Shown here in pieces: positions 1 to 6,262 of a stretch of 64,000 nucleotides of DNA. Position 1 is the first letter of the stretch, and every line of letters begins with the position of its first letter. The stretch is from Croceibacterium_A sp044506885 (GTDB lineage: Bacteria; Pseudomonadota; Alphaproteobacteria; Sphingomonadales; Sphingomonadaceae). The notes beneath the pieces were generated by a model, which was given only the letters and a program-made list of their open reading frames with translations, was not told the origin of the DNA and ran no database searches. Location: NCBI GenBank assembly GCA_044506885.1, contig JBIQKC010000007.1:17813-81812 (forward strand), in the 5' to 3' direction. The position numbers and the translations under genes are program-made.

Positions 1-1443
1 GTCGGCGGTCGTGGCCCGGCGCCGTTCGGCCGGATCGCAGCTCTCTATCACCTCGGGCGCGTTACGGGCGACTTCCGCGGCGGCAAGCGCATGGGCCTCC
101 ATCCGGGCGGCGTATTGCTCGCCCCACTTCTCACCCCAATCCTCCATCCTGCGCGACCATTGCTCCATGTCGCGCTCGAAGCGCTCCATGCTGGCTTCGA
201 AAGCGGGATCGGACGGGTCGAAGTCGGGGAAATCGAAGGCCGGTATCGGCGGCGCGGCAGGAGCCGGGGGCGCGGGCGGCGTCGGGGGAACCGGCGGAAG
301 GTCGCCGCGCTGCAAGGCAAAGCGACGGACTTCGCCCGGCTCTGCTGCATCGGATCCGTCCTGCCGGACGACGATGGCGCGGATCTCCCGCCCGTCCGCG
401 TTCGGCGCGGCAGCCGCGTGCGCTTCCGGCGAATCAGGCGCGGCGGCGACAGCCGGGGCCTCGACCGCCTGCACCGCCGCGTAGGATATAGAGGCGGTGA
501 GCGGCAGGGCCAGCGCTCCGGCGCCGACGAGGGCGCGGCCCAGATTGCGGCGGCGGCGGGACTTTTCGGACATCGACAGACTCCTCAGACGGTGAACGAT
601 GGACCGCTCTCCGAGGACCGGGCAGGCCATCGGCGCGGCAAGCGCGAGTCGCGGTCCCGTCGCGACTCCGGCAATGAGGGAAGCGTAGCGCAGGCGGTCT
701 TCATGGCTGCGCCCGGCGATCACCCGCGCATCGCAGGCGGCTTCCTGGTCGCGACGCATCGCCCGCCAACCGAGCCACGCCAGCGGATTGAACCAGTGCA
801 GCGCCAGCAGCGCCTGTGCGGCGAAGTTGGCAAGCAGGTCGCGCCCGTTGTGATGGCCCAGCTCGTGCTCGATCGCGAGATCGCGTGCGACGAGGTCGGG
901 TTGCGCCATGAACCGCGGCGGCAGCGCGATGACCTTGTCGAGCACACCGAACGCGACCGGCGCGGTGAGCGCGGGCGTTTCGATCAGGCGGATCCGGCTG
1001 ATTTCGCCCACGGGGCGCGCGTCCTGAAGGAGGTCGCGGCGCATCCGCCGATACGTGACCACGCGCCAGGCGAGGAACGCGATGGCGACGCCGGCCCAGA
1101 TCGACACGACGGGCGCGGCGAGATCGCTCCATGCCCAGGCAGGAGCGGACGAGAACGCGGCATCCGGCAGGGTGGCGACGGATTCGATGGGAAACCCGGT
1201 CGCCGGCGGGGCCGGCGCAGTGGCGGGCATTTCGGCAAGGGGGGCCGCATCGAGCGTCGCCGGTTCCGGGGCGAGGCTCGCCGGCAGGACGATCGGCGGC
1301 AGCAGCAGGCGCAGGAACGGCAACGCCCACAGCGCATAGGCGACCTGCGGCCCGAACCAACGCCCGAACGGGCGGCGCAGCGCGAGCACGAGGCCGATCA
1401 GCAGTCCGGTGTAGACGAGCGTGTCGAGCAACCAAGCGATCAT
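1..1443 (-). CDS. M56 family (BlaR1/MecR1-like) membrane metallopeptidase, 3' end cut by window
   Basis: The minus frame from the ATG at 1443 stays open to base 1, giving 481 codons, so the C-terminus is missing. In BlaR1/MecR1 proteins a membrane zinc protease cleaves the partner repressor. The zinc motif HELGHH is at residues 193-198, with a downstream EAACDA motif supplying the third ligand. Two hydrophobic helices open the protein and another follows the protease domain near residue 270. After that comes a Pro-rich, then Met/Glu/Arg-rich helical tail rather than a recognisable penicillin-binding sensor domain, so the inducer cannot be assigned. The start overlaps the blaI-like stop by 4 bp (ATGA), which supports translational coupling. 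Confidence 0.88.
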   Translation of the reverse strand, partial: MIAWLLDTLVYTGLLIGLVLALRRPFGRWFGPQVAYALWALPFLRLLLPPIVLPASLAPEPATLDAAPLAEMPATAPAPPATGFPIESVATLPDAAFSSAPAWAWSDLAAPVVSIWAGVAIAFLAWRVVTYRRMRRDLLQDARPVGEISRIRLIETPALTAPVAFGVLDKVIALPPRFMAQPDLVARDLAIEHELGHHNGRDLLANFAAQALLALHWFNPLAWLGWRAMRRDQEAACDARVIAGRSHEDRLRYASLIAGVATGPRLALAAPMACPVLGERSIVHRLRSLSMSEKSRRRRNLGRALVGAGALALPLTASISYAAVQAVEAPAVAAAPDSPEAHAAAAPNADGREIRAIVVRQDGSDAAEPGEVRRFALQRGDLPPVPPTPPAPPAPAAPPIPAFDFPDFDPSDPAFEASMERFERDMEQWSRRMEDWGEKWGEQYAARMEAHALAAAEVARNAPEVIESCDPAERRRATTAD

Positions 1444-1829
1444 TTGCGCATCCCCTTCAGCAGACGCTCGATCTCGGCGAGGTCGTCGTCCGACAGCGCC
1501 TCCGCTTCGGCGAGGTGGGCGAAGAGCGGCGCGGCGCGGCCGCCGAACAGGCGATCGACCAGCCGGCGCGATTCGCCGCCGACATAGTCCGCGCGTTCGA
1601 GCAGGGGGGTGTAGAGGAACCGGCGGCCGTCGGGCTCGGTCGCCACCGCGCCTTTGGCGACGAGGCGCGAAAGCAGGGTCTTGACGGTCGGCATCGACCA
1701 GCCGCGTTCCTCGCACACCGCTTCGCACACTTCGGCGGCGGTTTGCGGGCTGCGCGCCCACAGCGCTTCCATCACTGCGTGTTCGGCTTCGCTGATCCGT
1801 TCGACCTGTGGTTCGCCGGCTTCGGCCAC
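1440..1829 (-). CDS. BlaI/MecI/CopY family transcriptional repressor
   Basis: A 129-aa winged-helix repressor starting at GTG, with a GGGAGGA ribosome site at 1834-1840. The N-terminal half (about residues 10-75) carries the family pattern: AEHAVMEALW in the first helix and MPTVKTLLSRLVAKGAV in the recognition helix and wing. The C-terminal half is the helical dimerisation region in which the linker is normally cut by the M56 partner. It is encoded first in a two-gene operon with that partner and faces two operator-like palindromes at 1848-1879, so autorepression is likely. No beta-lactamase gene is adjacent, and the regulon may be cell-envelope related instead. Confidence 0.93.
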   Translation of the reverse strand: MAEAGEPQVERISEAEHAVMEALWARSPQTAAEVCEAVCEERGWSMPTVKTLLSRLVAKGAVATEPDGRRFLYTPLLERADYVGGESRRLVDRLFGGRAAPLFAHLAEAEALSDDDLAEIERLLKGMRK

Positions 1830-1847
1830 GTCGTCCTCCCTTGGCGA

Positions 1848-1879
1848 CTACACCTGTAGATCAAACGACTACGTCTGTA
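1848..1879. promoter_or_regulatory. Tandem BlaI-type operators
   Basis: TACACCTGTA at 1849-1858 fits the BlaI/MecI consensus TACA-N2-TGTA exactly, and its flanks extend the palindrome to 12 bp. A second copy, TACGTCTGTA at 1870-1879, has one mismatch. The two are 21 bp apart, two helical turns, which would place two dimers on the same DNA face. They lie 20-50 bp upstream of the repressor start and also upstream of the divergent lactate dehydrogenase gene at 1937, so they could act on both. Confidence 0.72.
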
Positions 1880-1936
1880 AACATGAAGCACGAATGAACG
1901 ACTTGCAAGGTCCGCCAGCCGTTCTACGGTCCGGCC

Positions 1937-3109
1937 ATGGACCGCCTGAAACCCCGCGTGAACCGCCTTTCTGACTGCCACAACATCGCCGATTTCCGCG
2001 CGCTGGCGAAGCGGCGGCTGCCCTTCCCCGTGTTCCACTACATCGACGGCGCGGCCGACGACGAGCGGACGAAGGACCGCAACACCGCCGCCTTCGACGA
2101 GATCGATCTGGTTCCGGACGTGCTGGCGGGTGTGGAAACGATCGACCCCTCGGTGACCGTGCTCGGCAAGATGACGCCGCTGCCGCTGATGCTGTCGCCG
2201 ACCGCGCTCCAGCGCCTGTTCCACTGGCAGGGCGAACGCGCGGTGGCGGCGGCGGCGGAAAAGTTCGGGCTGTGGTTCGGCATTTCCAGCCTCGCCAGCG
2301 TCGGCATCGAGGAGATCGGCAGCCGCTTCTCCGGCCCGAAGATGCTCCAGTACTATTACCACAAGGACAAGGGACTGAACGCCGCGCTGCTGGAACGCGC
2401 GCAGGCGGCGCGCTTCGATGCGGTGGCGCTGACGGTGGACACCATCGTCAGCGGCAACCGCGAACGATGCCGGCGCACCGGCTTCACCACCCCGCCCCGC
2501 ATCACCCCGGCGAGCGCGCTGTCCTACGCCGCGAAGCCGCGGTGGGCGCTCGATTACCTGTTCCGGGAAAAGTTCGAACTCGCCAACCTGAAAGACCATG
2601 TGCGGGAAGGCAGCAACTTCGCCCTGTCGATCGCGGACTACTTCAACACCATGCTCGACCCGTCGATGGACTGGAAAGCGGCGGAAAAGCTGCGCGACGA
2701 CTGGGGCGGCAAGTTCGTGCTCAAGGGCGTGATGTCGGTCGGCGACGCGAAACGCGCGGCGGCGATGGGGTGCGATGCGATCATGATTTCCAACCACGGC
2801 GGCCGCCAGCTCGACGGCAGCCGCGCGCCGTTCGATCAGCTTGCAGAGATCGTCGACGCGGTGGGCGACAAGCTGGAGGTGATCCTCGACGGCGGCGTGC
2901 GGCGCGGCACCCATGTGCTGAAGGCGCTGAGCCTGGGGGCGAAGGCCGTTTCCGGCGGCCGGCTGTACCTCTACGCCCTTGCCGCCGCCGGGCAGCCGGG
3001 GGTCGAGCGCGCGTTGGCCCTGCTGGAAGCCGAAATCGTGCGCGGGATGAAGCTGATGGGGGCGAAGACCACGGCCGACCTGACGCGCGACAACCTGCGT
3101 CAGCGGTAG
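1937..3109 (+). CDS. lldD: FMN-dependent L-lactate dehydrogenase / alpha-hydroxy-acid oxidase family
   Basis: A 390-aa TIM-barrel flavoprotein that would oxidise L-lactate (or a related 2-hydroxy acid) to the 2-keto acid and pass electrons to the respiratory chain. The active-site signature SNHGGRQLDG is present, with the catalytic base at His287 and the substrate-binding Arg at 290; the FMN phosphate region ILDGGVRRG follows. Length matches the family. No permease or LldR-type regulator is adjacent. The 3' end overlaps the convergent cupin gene by 10 bp. Substrate specificity between lactate and other alpha-hydroxy acids cannot be settled from sequence alone. Confidence 0.87.
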   Translation: MDRLKPRVNRLSDCHNIADFRALAKRRLPFPVFHYIDGAADDERTKDRNTAAFDEIDLVPDVLAGVETIDPSVTVLGKMTPLPLMLSPTALQRLFHWQGERAVAAAAEKFGLWFGISSLASVGIEEIGSRFSGPKMLQYYYHKDKGLNAALLERAQAARFDAVALTVDTIVSGNRERCRRTGFTTPPRITPASALSYAAKPRWALDYLFREKFELANLKDHVREGSNFALSIADYFNTMLDPSMDWKAAEKLRDDWGGKFVLKGVMSVGDAKRAAAMGCDAIMISNHGGRQLDGSRAPFDQLAEIVDAVGDKLEVILDGGVRRGTHVLKALSLGAKAVSGGRLYLYALAAAGQPGVERALALLEAEIVRGMKLMGAKTTADLTRDNLRQR

Positions 3110-3402
3110 AACGTCACCGAAAGCGAGAACGGCCCATCGGTTTCGAGATGGTGAAACACTTCGGGCGGTATGACCATGCTGGCGGGAGCGGAAAGATCGT
3201 GCCGCCCGCCCTCCTCGTCGTCCCAGCAGAACGCCAGGCTTCCTTCATGGAGCTGGAGGACACCCCACACGGTGGGCTTCAGGCTGTGCGCGCCGCGCAG
3301 CCCCGCGGGCAGGCTGGCCGATCCGAACGGGCCGATCGTGCGATAGGGTTCGGCCCTGTCGGGCAATCTGCCGCGCGGCGAGAAGCGTGCGGACCGCGTC
3401 AC
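3100..3402 (-). CDS. DUF1971 / YeaR-like small cupin
   Basis: A 100-aa single-domain protein of the DUF1971 family, as in E. coli YeaR and the N-terminal extension of TehB. The cupin-like core contains WGVLQLHEGSLAF and VIPPEVFHHLE, with histidines that could bind a metal. It starts at GTG overlapping the stop of the upstream membrane-protein gene (GTGA), so it is the third gene of a globin operon. YeaR is induced by nitrate, nitrite and NO in E. coli, which fits the neighbouring globin and NsrR-like regulator. The biochemical activity is unknown. Confidence 0.83.
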   Translation of the reverse strand: MTRSARFSPRGRLPDRAEPYRTIGPFGSASLPAGLRGAHSLKPTVWGVLQLHEGSLAFCWDDEEGGRHDLSAPASMVIPPEVFHHLETDGPFSLSVTFYR

Positions 3403-3872
3403 GGCACGAAAACGATCCGCAACGCCAGGAACACGAAGCCGAGCACGACGAAGGCGATCGGCACGGTCAGCACCTGCGCCGCCACTTCGTTGAAGGTCAA
3501 CGGGCCGTCGGCCGTCTGAAGAACGCCGCCGGGCCGCTCCAGCGGGCTGGCCGGCTGCGGATTGGGCTGCCGCATCATCACATAGACGCTGCCGAACAGG
3601 ACCGTCATGTAGACCGCCGAGATCACCGCCATCAGCCGCGCGTTCACGCCGCGCGCGGTGGCGGCGACAAGGGCCGCCAGGAACACGCCGTAACAGGCGA
3701 GCATGGTCCGCCAGATGGAGCGCGGGAACTCGAACCAGCGCCGCTCCCCCTCGCGCGCCGGCGCGGCGGCTTCGTTGTCGTTGTCGTTGTCGTTACCGAC
3801 GCCGGCGGGCAGTTCCGGCGCCGGCTCCGCCACAACGGTGGGCGGAAGCGGTCGGGGCAGCGGCTCAGACAT
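3399..3872 (-). CDS. Three-helix membrane protein of the globin operon, function unknown
   Basis: I do not recognise the family. The start was set at the ATG at 3872, preceded by an AAGGA site 8 bp upstream, which gives 157 aa and an 8-bp overlap with the globin stop. The N-terminal 45 residues are cytoplasmic-looking, Pro/Ala/Glu-rich, and include an Asn-Asp repeat (NDNDNDNE) encoded by a tandem GTTGTC hexamer at about 3774-3797. Three hydrophobic segments follow at roughly residues 55-75, 80-100 and 130-152. Its position between an NO-type globin and a YeaR-like cupin suggests a role in nitrosative stress, but this is inferred from context only. Confidence 0.72.
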   Translation of the reverse strand: MSEPLPRPLPPTVVAEPAPELPAGVGNDNDNDNEAAAPAREGERRWFEFPRSIWRTMLACYGVFLAALVAATARGVNARLMAVISAVYMTVLFGSVYVMMRQPNPQPASPLERPGGVLQTADGPLTFNEVAAQVLTVPIAFVVLGFVFLALRIVFVP

Positions 3873-4347
3873 AAGGAAGGTCCTTTCCTGCCCTCCCCCC
3901 GGTGAGACCGTCACGGTGCATGGCGATTCCGGTGAGGAGGCTGTCGGCGATCATGCGCGCGCGGGCGCCGACCAGCTCGGTCGCCTCCGCCGAGCCTTCC
4001 AGCTTGCGCAAGGTGGCGTAGAACAGGTTCAGCCAGTGCGAGAAATGGGTGATGTCGAGCCCCGGGATCGCCAGGTGCTTGACCATCGGATTGCCCGAAA
4101 ATTCGCCGCTGTTGTGCAGGATGGAGCGCCAGAACGCTTTCATCCGCGCGAGATGTTCCGGCCAGTTGGCGATGCGCGCGTCGAAGATCGGGCCAAGCAC
4201 CTCGTCATCGCGCACGGCGGCGTAGAAATCCTCGACGAAGCGGTCGACGTAGGCCGCGTCGATGCCGATCGCTTCCGCCGCCCGCTTCTTCTCCGCGCGG
4301 GCGCGCAGCGCATGTTCGCGGGCTTCGTCCTCTGTTGCGACTGTCAC
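3865..4347 (-). CDS. Group III truncated hemoglobin
   Basis: A 160-aa globin starting at GTG. The short fold contains VDRFVEDFYAAV (helix B with a B10-type Tyr), FWRSILHNSGEFSGNP, and ITHFSHWLNLF, which holds the proximal His and the Trp/Leu pattern typical of group III truncated globins. These proteins bind O2 and NO in the cytoplasm and are tied to NO detoxification in several bacteria. It leads a three-gene operon with the membrane protein and cupin, and is divergent from an NsrR-like Rrf2 gene across an 83-bp region rich in inverted repeats. Confidence 0.9.
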   Translation of the reverse strand: MTVATEDEAREHALRARAEKKRAAEAIGIDAAYVDRFVEDFYAAVRDDEVLGPIFDARIANWPEHLARMKAFWRSILHNSGEFSGNPMVKHLAIPGLDITHFSHWLNLFYATLRKLEGSAEATELVGARARMIADSLLTGIAMHRDGLTGGRAGKDLPYV

Positions 4348-4364
4348 GCGATGCTCCGACTCAT

Positions 4365-4428
4365 AAGAGGTATCTTGAATACCCGTTTAAGCGGGTTGCG
4401 TCTAAAATCAATATCCAATATACCTCTT
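4365..4428. promoter_or_regulatory. Divergent promoter/operator region between globin operon and rrf2
   Basis: The 83-bp gap is unusually AT-rich for this window and full of dyads. AAGAGGTAT at 4365-4373 is repeated in inverse as ATACCTCTT at 4420-4428. GGTAT-N5-ATACC lies at 4369-4383, and ACCCG-N6-CGGGT at 4381-4396. Rrf2 regulators bind such imperfect dyads. The right arm sits directly before the rrf2 ATG, so the regulator probably represses itself and the globin operon. Which dyad is the true operator is not decided by sequence. Confidence 0.55.
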
Positions 4429-4430
4429 TT

Positions 4431-4865
4431 ATGCAGTTGAGCCTTCACAGCGACTATGCCCTGCGCACACTGATGGCGCTGTCATCGGCGGATGCCCTGC
4501 TGTCGGTGGACGAGATCGCGCGCCGCCATGGCGTGTCGCGCAACCACCTCGCCAAAGTGGCGCAACGGCTCCAGGCCGAAGGATTCATCAGCACGTTTCG
4601 CGGGCGGAGCGGCGGCATGCGGCTGGCGCGGCCCGCCGACGAGATCGTGATAGGCGATGTGGTGCGGCGGTTCGAGCGGCTGGAGAGCTTCGTCGCCTGC
4701 TTTCCCGAAGGCCAGGGCTGCGCGATAACCGGCGTGTGCGGCCTTCAGCCGGCGCTGGCGGGCGCGCTGGAGGCATTTCTGGCCCATCTCGACACTTTCC
4801 GTCTTACCGACCTGCTGCCGGATCATTCGGCATTCGAGCGGCGGATGCGCGAACTCGCCGCCTAG
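4431..4865 (+). CDS. Rrf2 family Fe-S transcriptional regulator, NsrR-like
   Basis: A 144-aa protein from the ATG at 4431. This start was chosen because it gives the classical Rrf2 N-terminus MQLSLHSDYALRTLM; an upstream in-frame start would run through the operator. The winged helix spans residues 1-80 (VDEIARRHGVSRNHLAKV). Three cysteines at 90, 97 and 103 are spaced as for the [2Fe-2S]/[4Fe-4S] cluster ligands of NsrR and IscR. With a globin and YeaR-like cupin divergently encoded, an NO-sensing repressor is the best reading; an IscR-type role is less likely because no isc/suf genes are near. Confidence 0.88.
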   Translation: MQLSLHSDYALRTLMALSSADALLSVDEIARRHGVSRNHLAKVAQRLQAEGFISTFRGRSGGMRLARPADEIVIGDVVRRFERLESFVACFPEGQGCAITGVCGLQPALAGALEAFLAHLDTFRLTDLLPDHSAFERRMRELAA

Positions 4866-4879
4866 GGTCAGGACCCTAG
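4862..4879. repeat. Solo copy of AGGGTCAGGACCC palindrome
   Basis: CTAGGGTC-AG-GACCCTAG is an interrupted palindrome with 8-bp arms. It overlaps the rrf2 stop codon. Its AGGGTCAGGACCC core is identical to the ends of the element at 54343-54608 and to a second solo copy at 19785-19800. It has no T-run, so it is not a typical intrinsic terminator. Confidence 0.7.
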
Positions 4880-4932
4880 TACGGACCCCAACGCATCTGG
4901 CGATATGCCGCGCGCTGTCGCAACATCGGGCG

Positions 4933-5547
4933 ATGCTGAAACGATTCGCCTTTCGCGCCGCCCTTTCGGTCCTCGCCCTGTCCCCCGCCGCCGCGTGGTC
5001 CCAGCAGACGACCGACGTGGTGCTGACCACCGAGATGGGCGACATCGTCATCGCCCTCGAAACCGAGCGCGCGCCTGTCACCGCAGCCAATTTCCTGCGC
5101 TACGTGGAGGAAAAGCGGCTCGACGGCACAGTGTTCTACCGCGCGATGCGGCTCGATTGGGGCGAGCAGCCGAACGGGCTCATCCAGGGCGGGACGCAGT
5201 ACGATCCCGATCGCATCCTGCCCCCGATCGCGCACGAGCCGACCGACCTGACCGGCGTGACGCACACCACCGGCGCGATCTCCATGGCGCGCAACGAACC
5301 GGGGAGCGCCACCGGCGATTTCTCGATCATGCTGGCGCCCCAGCCCGGACTCGACGCGGACCCGGACAACGAGGACGAAAGCCTGCGCCCCGGCTACGCC
5401 GCGTTCGGCCGCGTGACGCAGGGAATGGAAGTGGTGCGGGCGATCTTCGACGCTCCGGTCGATCCGGAAAAAGGCGAAGGCTGGATGAAGGGCCAGATGC
5501 TGGCGCAGCCGGTGAAGATCCTCAGCGCGCGGCGAGCGGAGAACTGA
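4933..5547 (+). CDS. Exported cyclophilin-type peptidyl-prolyl cis-trans isomerase
   Basis: A 204-aa protein with a Sec signal peptide (about residues 1-23, ending AAAWSQ). The cyclophilin domain contains MGDIVIALETERAPVTAANFLRYV, TVFYRAMR, and GAISMARNEPGSATGDFSI, the last corresponding to the MAR-N-P-S-x-SQFFI region of the active site. It would help fold periplasmic proteins. It stands alone between the rrf2 gene and the toxin-antitoxin pair. Several catalytic positions differ from human cyclophilin A, as is common in alphaproteobacterial PpiA-like proteins. Confidence 0.88.
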   Translation: MLKRFAFRAALSVLALSPAAAWSQQTTDVVLTTEMGDIVIALETERAPVTAANFLRYVEEKRLDGTVFYRAMRLDWGEQPNGLIQGGTQYDPDRILPPIAHEPTDLTGVTHTTGAISMARNEPGSATGDFSIMLAPQPGLDADPDNEDESLRPGYAAFGRVTQGMEVVRAIFDAPVDPEKGEGWMKGQMLAQPVKILSARRAEN

Positions 5548-5631
5548 TCGGACGGGCGCAGACGTATTGACCCACATAACAGCGGCCGGGTCTATCGGTT
5601 CACCATGCGCGCCAAGCTATCGTTGAGGTGA

Positions 5632-5648
5632 TTACCAAATCGTGGTAA
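5632..5648. promoter_or_regulatory. Operator-like dyad upstream of parD/parE
   Basis: TTACC-N7-GGTAA forms a perfect 5-bp inverted repeat that ends 10 bp before the antitoxin ATG at 5659. ParD-type antitoxins bind dyads in their own promoters through their ribbon-helix-helix domain, so this is the probable autoregulatory site. Confidence 0.5.
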
Positions 5649-5658
5649 CATCTACTGC

Positions 5659-5901
5659 ATGGCCACGAAAAACACCTCGATCGCCCTCAACGACCGGCAC
5701 CTTGCATACGCGCACCGCAAGGTCGAATCTGGCGAGTTCAGCTCGGTGAGCGAAGTCGTCCGCGATGCCCTGCGTCGCGCGGAGGAGCGCGATGCACGGA
5801 TCGAACATCTGCGCCAACTTGTCCGGGAAGGGGAGGAAAGCGGGCCGCCCCGTCCGTTCGATTGGGATGCCTTTTTCGCTGAACAATTCCCGAATGCTTG
5901 A
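5659..5901 (+). CDS. ParD-like type II antitoxin
   Basis: An 80-aa protein. Residues 1-45 form a ribbon-helix-helix DNA-binding domain (SIALNDRHLAYAHRKVESG, then FSSVSEVVRDALRRAEER). The C-terminal part is acidic and aromatic (DWDAFFAEQF) and would wrap the toxin. It overlaps the toxin gene by 8 bp, the normal arrangement for translational coupling of antitoxin and toxin. The preceding dyad suggests autoregulation. Confidence 0.92.
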   Translation: MATKNTSIALNDRHLAYAHRKVESGEFSSVSEVVRDALRRAEERDARIEHLRQLVREGEESGPPRPFDWDAFFAEQFPNA

Positions 5902-6193
5902 GGTCGTCCTGCGACCACAGGTTGAAATCGAACTGCTGGAAATCAGCCGGTACACCAAGGCCCAATGGGGTGAAGCCCAGGCGAAACGCTACCTCGAAGA
6001 CCTGCGCCGCCAGATCGACTTTGCAGCGGAGTTTCCCGGTATCGGCAGCCAAACTGCGGGATTGCCGAACGAATACCGCAAGATCCGATCAGGCGCGCAT
6101 CGCGCAATCTACCGCTGTACCGAAACCGAACTGATCGTTGTCCGTATCATCCACGAGCGGGAGGACATCTCGAACAAGATCGAGCATTCCTGA
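5894..6193 (+). CDS. ParE/RelE-superfamily toxin
   Basis: A 99-aa protein starting at the ATG at 5894 inside the end of the antitoxin gene. It shows the ParE pattern: EISRYTKAQWGEAQAKRYLEDL in the helical hairpin, then GLPNEYRKIRSGAHRAIYR and VVRIIHERED in the sheet and C-terminal strand. ParE toxins poison DNA gyrase, while related RelE toxins cut mRNA; the YT..WG..QA motif favours ParE. The pair lies convergent to sdhA, where sdhB is often found in this order. Confidence 0.9.
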   Translation: MLEVVLRPQVEIELLEISRYTKAQWGEAQAKRYLEDLRRQIDFAAEFPGIGSQTAGLPNEYRKIRSGAHRAIYRCTETELIVVRIIHEREDISNKIEHS

Positions 6194-6262
6194 TAGCGTT
6201 CGAGCAGATGGAATAACGGCAAGGCGGAAACCGGCAGGCGGCGATTGCCGTGCTTTGCGCTC

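Noticed and set aside
91..1587. Long plus-strand open frame opposite the M56/BlaI genes
   Set aside because: Its Arg/Gly-rich translation is typical of GC-rich antisense shadow frames; the minus-strand M56 frame has zinc-protease motifs and coupling to blaI.
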